From [Haemophilus] ducreyi (GTDB lineage Bacteria; Pseudomonadota; Gammaproteobacteria; Enterobacterales; Pasteurellaceae), in NCBI RefSeq assembly GCF_900109315.1, contig NZ_FOJC01000005.1, positions 62,001 to 126,000 of the forward strand: a stretch of 64,000 nucleotides of DNA. The letters run 5' to 3'. The notes under the pieces were generated by a model. It was not told where the DNA came from and ran no database searches. It worked only from the letters and a program-made list of their open reading frames with translations. Each line of letters begins with the position of its first letter. The stretch's first letter is position 1. Position numbers and translations under genes: made by a program. This document shows, piece by piece, positions 8,338-16,706 of the stretch.

Positions 8338-10008
8338 ATGTCCACTCAATTCGTATATACGATGCATTGTGTTGGCAAAGTTGTGCCACCAAAGCGTCAT
8401 ATTCTTAAAGATATTTCATTAAGCTTTTTCCCCGGTGCTAAAATTGGGGTACTAGGTTTAAATGGTGCAGGTAAATCCACGCTATTACGTATTATGGCTG
8501 GTGTAGATAAAGAATTTGAAGGTGAAGCACGCCCACAACCCGGTATTAAAATTGGTTATTTACCACAAGAACCTAAACTCGAACCGCAACAAACTGTCCG
8601 TGAAGCGATTGAAGAAGCGGTTACAGAAGTAAAAAACGCCTTAACACGTTTAGATGAAGTATATGCTCTCTATGCAGATCCTGATGCTGATTTTGACAAA
8701 TTAGCGGCCGAACAAGCAAACTTAGAAGCCATTATTCAAGCGCACGATGGCCATAACTTAGACAATCAATTAGAACGAGCAGCAGATGCCTTACGACTCC
8801 CCGACTGGGATACTAAAATTGAACATTTATCAGGCGGTGAACGCCGTCGTGTCGCATTATGCCGTTTATTGCTTGAAAAACCGGATATGTTACTACTAGA
8901 TGAGCCAACCAACCACTTAGATGCAGAATCTGTTGCTTGGTTAGAACGCTTCTTACATGACTATGAAGGCACTGTAGTTGCCATTACCCACGACCGTTAC
9001 TTCTTAGATAATGTTGCAGGCTGGATCCTAGAACTTGACCGTGGTGAAGGTATTCCTTGGGAAGGCAATTATTCTTCTTGGTTAGCACAAAAAGAAAAAC
9101 GTTTAGAACAAGAACAAGCGGCTGAATCTGCCCGCCAAAAATCTATTGCGAAAGAATTAGAATGGGTACGCCAAAATCCAAAAGGAAGACAGGCGAAAAG
9201 TAAAGCGCGTATGGCACGTTTTGATGAATTAAATTCAGGCGAATACCAAAAACGGAATGAAACTAACGAACTGTTTATTCCACCGGGTCCACGCTTAGGC
9301 GATAAAGTGATCGAAGTGCAACACTTAATGAAATCTTACGGTGACCGTACCTTAATTGATGATCTCTCGTTCTCAATTCCAAAAGGAGCCATTGTCGGCA
9401 TTATCGGTGCTAATGGTGCAGGTAAATCAACACTATTCCGTATGCTTTCAGGCAAAGAACAGCCAGATTCAGGTTCAATTGTGTTAGGTGAAACCGTTAC
9501 ACTCGCTTCTGTAGATCAATTCCGTGATGCAATGGACGATAAAAAAACTGTTTGGGAAGAAGTATCAAACGGACAAGATATTCTAACCATTGGTAACTTT
9601 GAAATTCCAAGCCGTGCATATGTTGGGCGTTTTAACTTCAAAGGCGTAGATCAACAAAAACGCGTGGGCGAATTATCCGGTGGTGAATGCGGTCGATTAC
9701 ATTTAGCCAAATTACTACAACGTGGCGGAAATGTACTGCTATTAGATGAACCAACCAATGACTTAGACGTTGAAACTTTACGTGCTCTCGAAAATGCAAT
9801 TTTAGAATTTCCGGGCTGTGCTATGGTTATCTCGCACGACCGTTGGTTCTTAGACCGTATTGCAACGCACATTTTAGACTACGGCGATGAAGGCAAAGTC
9901 ACTTTCTACGAAGGTAACTTCTCTGACTACGAAGAGTGGAAAAAGAAAACCTTAGGTGATGCAGCAACGCAACCACACCGTATTAAATACAAACGTATTG
10001 CGAAATAG
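8338..10008 (+). CDS. ettA: Energy-dependent translational throttle protein EttA (ABC-F)
   Basis: ABC-F ATPase that binds the ribosomal E site and gates entry into elongation according to ATP/ADP. The 556-residue protein has two ABC cassettes: Walker A GLNGAGKST and GANGAGKST, signatures LSGGERRRVAL and LSGGECGRLHL, and Walker B LLLDEPTNHLD and LLLDEPTNDLD. They are joined by a charged linker (about residues 240-320). No membrane segment. Starts with MSTQFVYTMHCVGKVVPPKR, typical of EttA rather than Uup or YheS. A GAGGAATAC site lies upstream and a strong terminator follows. Confidence 0.95.
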   Translation: MSTQFVYTMHCVGKVVPPKRHILKDISLSFFPGAKIGVLGLNGAGKSTLLRIMAGVDKEFEGEARPQPGIKIGYLPQEPKLEPQQTVREAIEEAVTEVKNALTRLDEVYALYADPDADFDKLAAEQANLEAIIQAHDGHNLDNQLERAADALRLPDWDTKIEHLSGGERRRVALCRLLLEKPDMLLLDEPTNHLDAESVAWLERFLHDYEGTVVAITHDRYFLDNVAGWILELDRGEGIPWEGNYSSWLAQKEKRLEQEQAAESARQKSIAKELEWVRQNPKGRQAKSKARMARFDELNSGEYQKRNETNELFIPPGPRLGDKVIEVQHLMKSYGDRTLIDDLSFSIPKGAIVGIIGANGAGKSTLFRMLSGKEQPDSGSIVLGETVTLASVDQFRDAMDDKKTVWEEVSNGQDILTIGNFEIPSRAYVGRFNFKGVDQQKRVGELSGGECGRLHLAKLLQRGGNVLLLDEPTNDLDVETLRALENAILEFPGCAMVISHDRWFLDRIATHILDYGDEGKVTFYEGNFSDYEEWKKKTLGDAATQPHRIKYKRIAK

Positions 10009-10024
10009 CTTGTACATATCTGAT

Positions 10025-10066
10025 AAAAACCACCCGCTTGTTAGAAATGCAAGCGGGTGGTTTTTT
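10025..10066 (+). terminator. Intrinsic terminator after ettA, with uptake sequences in the stem
   Basis: AAAACCACCCGCTTG (10026-10040) pairs with CAAGCGGGTGGTTTT (from 10050), ending in six T. The stem is an inverted pair of CAAGCGGG uptake-like cores. It bounds the conserved genome before the accessory module. Confidence 0.85.
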
Positions 10067-10081
10067 AGGCATTGTTAATTG

Positions 10082-10780
10082 TTAGATCAGTCCAGGTTGT
10101 ATTTTATTCACTTTATATAATTCATTTTTTTCCGAAAATTTAATAGGATATTTTAAAAAATCTCTGACACAATCATTCTCATATAATGAAACACATAAAG
10201 CTAGTGTTCTTGCTTGACAACTAAACGATTTTTTGGGGTTAAATTCAATATCACTAAATGCCTCAAATTTTTCATCAAACAATCTTTCTCTTAATTCCAA
10301 ATTCTTGTCTGAAAATAACACATTTAAATAAAGCCAATCATAAAATAAACTCTTTGGTTCCAAAGGAAAATCTTTTTTATTTATATGAAATTTAATTAAA
10401 TTACCGCTATTTTTTAAACGTTCATCTTTTTTAGCTTCCCTTGGAGTTACCTTTAATAAACTTCTAAAAGGCCCACCATTTTCAAAAACTTTACTACTTT
10501 GAAATAGATTCTCAACAGGGATACCATCAATATTTGACAAATAAAATGCACTTAATTTAATACCAATCGGATCCTCTGACTTGCTTGATGCTTCTAGAAT
10601 TTTTTTATAACCAGCTTGCATTGCTTTGTTATGTAAACTGACAATTGAGCGCTTACGCACTTCAGCAGACATTCCTAGATGCCAATCAAATTCAATTTCA
10701 TGTTCAATGACACCGATAGTATTTCTATCAGGAATGAAAATAGGACGTATAGTTTTTCCAATAGATTTTTTTTCTGACAT
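10082..10780 (-). CDS. NADAR-family antitoxin of a DarT1 module
   Basis: Product of 232 residues resembling the DarT1-associated NADAR antitoxins. Visible family-like blocks are ILEASSKSED (61-70), LSAFYL (76-81), FQSSKVFENGGPF (93-105), REAKKDERLK (114-123), EPKSLFYDWLYLN (141-153) and FSDIEFNPKKSFSCQARTLA (175-194). NADAR enzymes of this class are reported to remove ADP-ribose from guanine in DNA, reversing the partner toxin. The start lies 10 nt after the toxin stop, and its ribosome site AGGAAATTAAAC overlaps that stop, so toxin and antitoxin are probably translated in tandem. No membrane segment. The gene is visibly more AT-rich than its neighbours, suggesting transfer. Family assignment is from memory of motifs and needs a profile search. 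Confidence 0.75.
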   Translation of the reverse strand: MSEKKSIGKTIRPIFIPDRNTIGVIEHEIEFDWHLGMSAEVRKRSIVSLHNKAMQAGYKKILEASSKSEDPIGIKLSAFYLSNIDGIPVENLFQSSKVFENGGPFRSLLKVTPREAKKDERLKNSGNLIKFHINKKDFPLEPKSLFYDWLYLNVLFSDKNLELRERLFDEKFEAFSDIEFNPKKSFSCQARTLALCVSLYENDCVRDFLKYPIKFSEKNELYKVNKIQPGLI

Positions 10781-10790
10781 GTTTAATTTC

Positions 10791-11789
10791 CTAAAAAATA
10801 AAAATATATATGATTATAAAAAATATAATAATATAGCAACACTCGCTCCCATCAATATAACTATAGTTATAGCTAGGCTGGCTTACCTTATTTTTAGATA
10901 CCTTATTATATCGTTCTATAGTTTTCCTATTATTTTCTGACTTTTCTTTTTGCTCTTGAAGTACCCTTCCTATCTGTTGTTCAGAATGTAGGTACTCCTC
11001 CATTTCTTTAGCTACATCCCTCCAAGAAGCCTGCTGCTCCTTAATGGTTTCAACTCTTGAAGAAAAGGGTTCTAATGGTGGCTCAAAAATAATTTCATTA
11101 TATTCTACTATAGCGTTACTATTTTTAATCTTTTGAATTGCTTGATTTAATTCTTTATAAGTTAAAGGTATATCCTTATCAAAGATATAACTAATATATT
11201 CAGGCTCAATATCGTCTAAACACTGAACCTCTGCTTGATTCGAAGTAGTTTCACAAAGTTCTAAATTCCCGTGCCGATAAATAGATTGTTGCTCTCTCCC
11301 TGATTTCTGATAAATAATTTGTTCAGAAAACAAATTCTCTAACGCTTGTGCTCCCGATAAAGCTAAATCACTCATTGTTCTGAAAGAAGCGGTTGCTGCA
11401 TTATGTGAATAAAATAAGCAATATTTCTTAAATAAGATCTCTGGGTTAATTAACAATAAACAAAGATCATATCCATTTGCTTTTTTCTTATTAAACATCC
11501 ATTGATTTGGTTGACTAATAGACAAGCAAATTGCTGTATTATTACGATCATAACGAAAACTATCTGTTACACGCATATTTATATTACGTAATCTCAAACC
11601 TTCTCTTTTAATTTTTTCTAGATTTTCTCTAGGTGTAAAATGGCATAACCACTTTATATCACGCTTTTTAATAACGGAATAAATTTCTTCCTGATATTCA
11701 TTTCTATTTTCTGATTCTCTAATTATAAATTTAGTGTTTGATGAATTTATAAGTTGAATTTGGTTGCGAGTTAAATATTTAATTGGCAT
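10791..11789 (-). CDS. darT: DarT1-like DNA ADP-ribosyltransferase toxin
   Basis: Product of 332 residues. DarT enzymes use NAD+ to attach ADP-ribose to bases of single-stranded DNA, blocking replication of host or phage. The DarT-like core (about 40-215) has IKWLCHFTPRENLEKIKREGLRLRN with His50, an arginine-rich segment (RVTDSFRYDR), YSHNAATASFR with His129, and NQAEVQCLDDIEPEYI, where Glu187 fits the catalytic ADP-ribosyltransferase glutamate. A coiled-coil-like charged region (about 245-300) follows, then a hydrophobic tail CCYIIIFFIIIYIFIF ending the protein, which could be a membrane anchor. The NADAR partner follows by 10 nt. Divergent from dnaQ with a 177-bp shared gap. Base use is AT-rich. 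The DarT1 rather than DarT2 label rests on the NADAR partner. Confidence 0.8.
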   Translation of the reverse strand: MPIKYLTRNQIQLINSSNTKFIIRESENRNEYQEEIYSVIKKRDIKWLCHFTPRENLEKIKREGLRLRNINMRVTDSFRYDRNNTAICLSISQPNQWMFNKKKANGYDLCLLLINPEILFKKYCLFYSHNAATASFRTMSDLALSGAQALENLFSEQIIYQKSGREQQSIYRHGNLELCETTSNQAEVQCLDDIEPEYISYIFDKDIPLTYKELNQAIQKIKNSNAIVEYNEIIFEPPLEPFSSRVETIKEQQASWRDVAKEMEEYLHSEQQIGRVLQEQKEKSENNRKTIERYNKVSKNKVSQPSYNYSYIDGSECCYIIIFFIIIYIFIF

Positions 11790-11910
11790 AATTTACACTT
11801 ATTTGCTTGCAATATAGAAAGAAAATTACGCAATCGCATAACCATTCCATTTAAAAAAAGAAAATAGCTTATGTCACGCGATTACAGCAGTTTTTATTTT
11901 ACGGAATTTT

Positions 11911-11939
11911 TTCACAAGTAATCAAATCTAGGCTATAAT
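11911..11939 (+). promoter_or_regulatory. sigma-70 promoter of dnaQ
   Basis: TTCACA (11911-11916), 17-bp spacer, TATAAT (11934-11939); five of six and six of six matches to consensus. The predicted start is about 20 bp before the dnaQ ATG. Confidence 0.8.
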
Positions 11940-11966
11940 TTGCAAAAAATTTAGTGAGAGAACAAA

Positions 11967-12737
11967 ATGAGTGAACCGCAAATAATCCGGCAAGTCGTAC
12001 TAGATACTGAAACGACAGGAATGAATTTTAATGGACCGCCACAAATTGGGCATAACATTATCGAAATAGGCGTAGTAGAACTAATCAATCGCCGTTTAAC
12101 TGGCCGTACTTTCCACGTTTATGTAAAGCCGCCCCGCGAAGTTGAAGAAGAGGCAATTAAAGTACACGGCATCACTAATGCATTTTTACAAGATAAGCCC
12201 ACCTTTGCTGAAATTGCACACGAATTTCTAGCTTTCATTCAAGGTGCAGAATTAATTATTCATAATGCGCCCTTCGATGTGGCCTTTATCGATCAAGAAT
12301 TTTCCTCACTCGTAAATCCACCTAGCAAAATGGCTGAAATGTGTACGGTTACTGACACTTTACAAATGGCACGTAAAATGTATCCAGGTAAACGTAATAA
12401 CTTAGATGCGCTTTGTGACCGCTTGGGAATTGATAATAGCAAACGTGTATTACATGGTGCTTTACTCGATGCGGAGATTTTAGCTGATGTTTTTCTAATG
12501 ATGACAGGTGGACAACTAGCATTATTAACGGAAGAAGAACATTCCCATACACAACAACAGCGTGAAACATCTCTAGCAGTAAAAGAACATTTTGATACAA
12601 GCGGACTAATTGTATTGCAATTAAGCCAAGAAGAATGTCAAGCACATCAAGAATATTTAGCGCTACTCGATAAAAAATCCAAAGGCAATTGTCTTTGGAA
12701 CATGCTAACAAAAGCAGAATCTGAAGCTAAACATTAA
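11967..12737 (+). CDS. dnaQ: DNA polymerase III epsilon subunit, 3'-5' proofreading exonuclease
   Basis: Proofreading exonuclease of the replicative polymerase core. The 256-residue protein has ExoI QVVLDTETTGMN (Asp13, Glu15), ExoII HNAPFDVAFID and the ExoIII-epsilon motif HGALLDAEILADVFLMM. A QLALL segment after it fits the clamp-binding motif, and a C-terminal tail would bind alpha. GAGAG lies 6 nt before the ATG. It is followed by tRNA-Asp, as in E. coli. In E. coli rnhA sits divergently upstream; here that place is taken by the toxin gene. Confidence 0.96.
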   Translation: MSEPQIIRQVVLDTETTGMNFNGPPQIGHNIIEIGVVELINRRLTGRTFHVYVKPPREVEEEAIKVHGITNAFLQDKPTFAEIAHEFLAFIQGAELIIHNAPFDVAFIDQEFSSLVNPPSKMAEMCTVTDTLQMARKMYPGKRNNLDALCDRLGIDNSKRVLHGALLDAEILADVFLMMTGGQLALLTEEEHSHTQQQRETSLAVKEHFDTSGLIVLQLSQEECQAHQEYLALLDKKSKGNCLWNMLTKAESEAKH

Positions 12738-12794
12738 GAATTTACCCATACTGATTTGAAAGTAAGCAAAAAAGCCAATTCTCTTAAAAATTAA

Positions 12795-12823
12795 TTGACG
12801 AACTATGCTGAAATACGTATGAT
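12795..12823 (+). promoter_or_regulatory. Promoter of tRNA-Asp
   Basis: TTGACG (12795-12800), 17-bp spacer, TATGAT (12818-12823), starting about 10 bp before the tRNA. It lets the tRNA be made independently of dnaQ. Confidence 0.75.
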
Positions 12824-12839
12824 GCACATCACCAATTGT

Positions 12840-12916
12840 GGAGTGGTAGTTCAGCTGGTTAGAATACCTGCCTGTCACGCAGGGGGTCGCGGGTTCGAGT
12901 CCCGTCCGTTCCGCCA
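12840..12916 (+). tRNA. tRNA-Asp (anticodon GTC)
   Basis: A 77-nt cloverleaf with encoded CCA. The anticodon GTC lies in the loop CTGTCAC; the T-loop GGTTCGAGTCC and D-loop AGCTGGTTAGA are standard. The acceptor stem GGAGTGG/CCGTTCC has two G-U pairs. It is nearly identical to E. coli tRNA-Asp and sits in the same place, downstream of dnaQ. Confidence 0.98.
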
Positions 12917-12931
12917 CTTTAGATAGAGAGT

Positions 12932-12957
12932 CTCTGATTATTCAGAGGTTTTTTTAT
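12932..12957 (+). terminator. Terminator after tRNA-Asp
   Basis: CTCTGA (12932-12937) and TCAGAG (12942-12947) enclose a TTAT loop, followed by a run of seven T. Confidence 0.8.
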
Positions 12958-12988
12958 TATCTATAATCTGCCAATCTCGGCTTGTCTT

Positions 12989-13381
12989 TTAATCAACTAA
13001 CGCCGACAAATATAATTGTTGAATGCGCGCTAAACCATTCAAACGAGTCTGTGTCAAACTTTGACTAATATGTAATGTTTGAAACATATTAGTCAACGAA
13101 AATTCCTTCAATTCTTGGCTAGATTTTTCTGTTAAAACTGCCACAATAATGACTAATATTCCCTGCATTAAACGTGCATCACTGTATGCCATTACTTGTC
13201 GAGGCTCAGCTTGAAATTGAAACCATAAACGGCTCTCACAGCCGTGAATTTCTGGCAAATTGGCAAGCTGTTCAGCCGTTGGCTTCACTAACAAACGACT
13301 CAACTGAACTAACAGACGATAGCGATCCTCCCAAGTTTTACAAAGTTCAAATTTTTGGTAAATTTCGGCAACGGTTACCAT
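12989..13381 (-). CDS. csdE: SufE/CsdE-family sulfur acceptor protein
   Basis: SufE-like proteins take persulfide sulfur from a cysteine desulfurase and pass it on for Fe-S cluster or thiolation pathways. The 130-residue product has WEDRYRLLVQLSRLL (17-31) and the sulfur-accepting cysteine Cys48 in EIHGCESRLWF, then SDARLMQGILVIIVAVLTEKS. The length and fold pattern fit the family. No csdA or suf operon is adjacent, so the partner desulfurase (CsdA or IscS) is not shown. The csdE symbol, as opposed to sufE, is a guess. Confidence 0.75.
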   Translation of the reverse strand: MVTVAEIYQKFELCKTWEDRYRLLVQLSRLLVKPTAEQLANLPEIHGCESRLWFQFQAEPRQVMAYSDARLMQGILVIIVAVLTEKSSQELKEFSLTNMFQTLHISQSLTQTRLNGLARIQQLYLSALVD

Positions 13382-13518
13382 TGTTTAGGTTTATTGATTG
13401 ATCATAATAGTTAAAATAGACGAAAGATTCTAACAATTTGGCCGCTTGTTGTTAATGATTTTGTGAAAGTTTGGTAGAATTGGATGCATTTTTCAGAATT
13501 CGATATAAGGAACCCAAA

Positions 13519-14112
13519 ATGGCCGTTATTCCTATGGTAGTTGAGCAAACTTCAAAAGGCGAAAGATCATACGATATCTATTCCCGCTTGCTTAAAGAAC
13601 GCATTATTTTCTTAAATGGCGAAGTGGAAGATCATATGGCAAACTTAATTGTAGCCCAACTTTTATTCCTCGAAGCAGAAGATCCGGAGAAAGATATTTA
13701 TCTTTATATTAATTCACCAGGCGGTGTGGTAACTGCCGGGCTTGCCATTTACGATACGATGAATTTCATTAAACCGGATGTTGCGACACTATGCACTGGC
13801 CAAGCTTGCTCAATGGGGGCGTTTTTATTATCGGGTGGGAAAAAAGGGAAACGCTTTGCCTTACCTAATGCACGGGTAATGATCCATCAACCATTAGGCG
13901 GGGCTCGCGGTCAAGCAACAGATATCCAAATTCAAGCACAAGAAATTTTAAAATTAAAAGAAATGTTAACGCGTAAAATGGCAGAACACAGCGGTCAAAC
14001 TTTTGCTAAAGTTGCTGCAGATACAGAACGAGATAATTTTATGTCGGCAACAGAAGCTAAAAATTATGGCTTAATTGATAAAGTATTAACATCTCGTGGT
14101 GAGGTAGCATAA
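13519..14112 (+). CDS. clpP: ATP-dependent Clp protease proteolytic subunit
   Basis: Serine protease forming the barrel that degrades proteins unfolded by ClpX or ClpA. The 197-residue protein has Ser98 in [12 protein letters not shown] and His123 in MIHQPLGG, with Asp in the C-terminal third. The start [10 protein letters not shown] follows AAGGAACCCAAA; a longer TTG-initiated frame to 13471 is rejected. The stop overlaps the clpX ATG by one base (TAATG), so the two are coupled. Confidence 0.97.
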   Translation: MAVIPMVVEQTSKGERSYDIYSRLLKERIIFLNGEVEDHMANLIVAQLLFLEAEDPEKDIYLYINSPGGVVTAGLAIYDTMNFIKPDVATLCTGQACSMGAFLLSGGKKGKRFALPNARVMIHQPLGGARGQATDIQIQAQEILKLKEMLTRKMAEHSGQTFAKVAADTERDNFMSATEAKNYGLIDKVLTSRGEVA

Positions 14113-15368
14113 TGGCATTTGAAAAAGAGCCACATTGTAGTTTTTGTGGCAAGCGTAGATCCGAAGTTGATCAACTGGTAGAAGGCAGTGAAGGCTATAT
14201 TTGTAACGATTGTATTGAAGAATCCTACGTATTATTAAATGGCGCAGAGGAGCCATTGATTGATGATTCACAAAATGATGAAAAATTCTTTGAGAATGTA
14301 CCCACCCCTCATCAAATACACGCGCATTTAGACGACTATGTAATCGGTCAAGAGCACGCCAAGAAAGTCTTGTCTGTTGCGGTCTATAATCACTATAAAC
14401 GCTTACGCAATGCGCTTTCTCATCATCAAGAAACCAATGGCGTTGAATTAGGCAAGAGCAATATTTTACTGATTGGGCCAACAGGTAGCGGTAAAACATT
14501 ATTAGCCGAAACGCTTGCACGCCGTTTAAACGTTCCTTTTGCAGTGGCGGACGCGACAACTTTAACGCAAGCAGGTTATGTTGGAGAAGATGTAGAAAAC
14601 GTTATCCAAAAACTACTGATGAAATGCAATTTTGATGCTGAATTAGCCGAACGCGGTATTATTTTTATTGATGAAATCGACAAAATAACACGTAAGTCTG
14701 AAAGTCCATCTATTACACGTGACGTTTCAGGTGAAGGTGTACAACAAGCATTGTTAAAATTAATTGAAGGCACCGTGGCTAATATTAATCCTCAAGGTAG
14801 CCGTAAACATCCTAAAGGCGAAACCATTGCTGTGGATACATCAAAAATATTGTTTATCTGTGGTGGCGCCTTTTCAGGCTTAGATAAAGTAGTTGAAGCA
14901 CGTACTCATACTCAAAGTGGCATCGGTTTTGCCGCTGAGTTGAAGAAAGATAAAGATCGGGAAGATTTAACTTCATTATTCAAACAAATTGAGCCTGAAG
15001 ATTTAGTGAAATTTGGTTTAATTCCAGAATTAATTGGGCGCTTACCGGTGATCACGCCGTTACAAGAATTAGATGAAGCTGCATTAATTGCAATCTTAAC
15101 CAAACCCAAAAATGCCATCATTACTCAATATCAAGCGCTTTTCAAAATGGAAGGTGTTGAACTCAAATTTACTAAAGATGCTTTAACTGCAATTGCACAA
15201 AAATCCATTGTTCGTAAAACAGGTGCACGTGGCTTACGTTCGATTGTAGAAAATTTATTGTTGGATACAATGTACGATTTACCGACTTTAAAAAATAGTC
15301 AAGGCATTACAAAAATCACGGTGGGTAAAGGCTGTGTACAGAATGGCGATAAGCCCAAAATGGCCTAA
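14112..15368 (+). CDS. clpX: ATP-dependent Clp protease ATPase subunit ClpX
   Basis: AAA+ unfoldase that recognises substrates and feeds them to ClpP. The 418-residue protein has an N-terminal zinc-binding domain (Cys9, Cys12, Cys31, Cys34), Walker [10 protein letters not shown] near 118, Walker [11 protein letters not shown], an IGF loop region for ClpP docking (SGIGFAAE), and the sensor-2 motif TGARGLRS. The start overlaps the clpP stop. Confidence 0.97.
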   Translation: MAFEKEPHCSFCGKRRSEVDQLVEGSEGYICNDCIEESYVLLNGAEEPLIDDSQNDEKFFENVPTPHQIHAHLDDYVIGQEHAKKVLSVAVYNHYKRLRNALSHHQETNGVELGKSNILLIGPTGSGKTLLAETLARRLNVPFAVADATTLTQAGYVGEDVENVIQKLLMKCNFDAELAERGIIFIDEIDKITRKSESPSITRDVSGEGVQQALLKLIEGTVANINPQGSRKHPKGETIAVDTSKILFICGGAFSGLDKVVEARTHTQSGIGFAAELKKDKDREDLTSLFKQIEPEDLVKFGLIPELIGRLPVITPLQELDEAALIAILTKPKNAIITQYQALFKMEGVELKFTKDALTAIAQKSIVRKTGARGLRSIVENLLLDTMYDLPTLKNSQGITKITVGKGCVQNGDKPKMA

Positions 15369-15397
15369 TCTTGTTAATGCAAAATAGGCAAACCATA

Positions 15398-16384
15398 ATG
15401 AATATTTGGCAAAAAAAATCCATCATTAGTTGGTTACTTTTTCCATTCTCTTGTTTATTTTGGTTAATTAGTCAAATTCGTTGGTATTTATTTCGCAAAA
15501 ATTGGTTAAAACCCTACCGCTCCCCCGTTCCCGTGTTAATCATTGGCAATATTTCGGTCGGGGGTAATGGTAAAACGCCTCTCGTCGTTTGGTTAGTGGA
15601 ACAATTGCAAGCACGCCAGATCAACGTCGGCGTAATTTCACGTGGTTACGGCGGTAAAACGACACAGTTTCCACAACTGGTGGACGCTCAAAGCCAAGCA
15701 GAAATGGTAGGAGACGAGCCGGTCTTAATTGTGCAACGAACTGGCGTTCCGCTTGCTATATCACCTAATCGTAAACAAAGCATTGAGCTATTACTTAGTC
15801 GATTTCCACTTGATTTGATTATTAGTGATGATGGCTTACAACACTATGCTTTACAGCGTAATATTGAGTGGGTCGTGATTGATGGCGAACGACGTTTCGG
15901 TAATGGTTTTCTATTACCCGCAGGCAGTTTACGTGAATTGCCTTCTCGCTTAACCTCTGTACAAGCGGTGATTTGTAATGGTGGAACGGCTAATATCGGT
16001 GAACATTTCATGAAGCTTGACGCTACTTTTGCCCAAAATTTACTGACGGGTGAACAACGGCCGTTAAGCCATTTTACTCAAGCTTGTGTTGCGATGGCAG
16101 GTATTGGTTACCCGCCACGCTTTTTTAATATGTTACGTCGATTAGGTCTCCAATTAACGCAAACATATAGTTTTGCCGATCACCAAGCATTTAACGCCGT
16201 GCAATTAGCAACATTAGCATCACACGAAACACCATTGTTAATGACAGAAAAAGATGCTGTTAAATGCCGGCATTTTGCTCAAGCAAATTGGTGGTATGTC
16301 CCCGTTAACGCCACATTTTCAGCAGAATCGACCACTTATTTAATGACGGAAATTTTAAAATACTTAGGAAAATCAAATGAATGA
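15398..16384 (+). CDS. lpxK: Tetraacyldisaccharide 4'-kinase
   Basis: Phosphorylates the 4' position of the lipid A disaccharide precursor at the inner membrane. The 328-residue protein has an N-terminal membrane segment ([15 protein letters not shown]), a P-loop [12 protein letters not shown] (50-61) and the typical ISRGYGGK and DDGLQHYAL motifs. The start MNIWQKKS at 15398 is chosen; the earlier in-frame start at 15371 has no better ribosome site. It overlaps the next small gene by 8 nt. kdsB, often found just after this pair in relatives, is absent. Confidence 0.95.
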   Translation: MNIWQKKSIISWLLFPFSCLFWLISQIRWYLFRKNWLKPYRSPVPVLIIGNISVGGNGKTPLVVWLVEQLQARQINVGVISRGYGGKTTQFPQLVDAQSQAEMVGDEPVLIVQRTGVPLAISPNRKQSIELLLSRFPLDLIISDDGLQHYALQRNIEWVVIDGERRFGNGFLLPAGSLRELPSRLTSVQAVICNGGTANIGEHFMKLDATFAQNLLTGEQRPLSHFTQACVAMAGIGYPPRFFNMLRRLGLQLTQTYSFADHQAFNAVQLATLASHETPLLMTEKDAVKCRHFAQANWWYVPVNATFSAESTTYLMTEILKYLGKSNE

Positions 16385-16544
16385 AGCCCTTTTAAAAACC
16401 ATTGCTTGTCCACTCACGCATACTGCGTTGGAATGGGATAAACAACATAACCGTTTAATCAGCCGAGTAGCACAATTAGCTTATCCTATTCAAAACGGTA
16501 TTCTGGTGTTATTACCTGAAGCCGCTGAAAAAATAGCGGATTAA
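16377..16544 (+). CDS. ycaR: Trm112/YcaR-family small protein
   Basis: A 55-residue protein starting [20 protein letters not shown] and ending [14 protein letters not shown]. It matches the small UPF0434/Trm112-like family, in which an N-terminal xxLLxxIACP and a C-terminal YPIxxGIxVLL are conserved. The second cysteine of the usual CPxC pair is replaced (CPLT). The function of bacterial members is unclear. The ATG follows AGGAAAATCAA and overlaps the lpxK end, so it is co-transcribed with lpxK. Confidence 0.85.
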   Translation: MNEALLKTIACPLTHTALEWDKQHNRLISRVAQLAYPIQNGILVLLPEAAEKIAD

Positions 16545-16706
16545 TTGGCTAAAATCTTTAGCTGATGATTTTTTAATATAAAAATTGCAAAATTAGCCCG
16601 CTTTTTATAGCTTATAATTATAAGTATATAACTTTTGTTCTTTACTCAACAATCAAGAAAAGGTACTCTCTCTCGCAATTTTCTTTCTTATTCCTTGGAG
16701 AAGCTT

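Noticed and set aside
10626-10940. 104-codon plus-strand frame over the toxin-antitoxin junction
   Set aside because: Antisense to two better-supported genes; ends in low-complexity hydrophobic sequence from AT-rich DNA.
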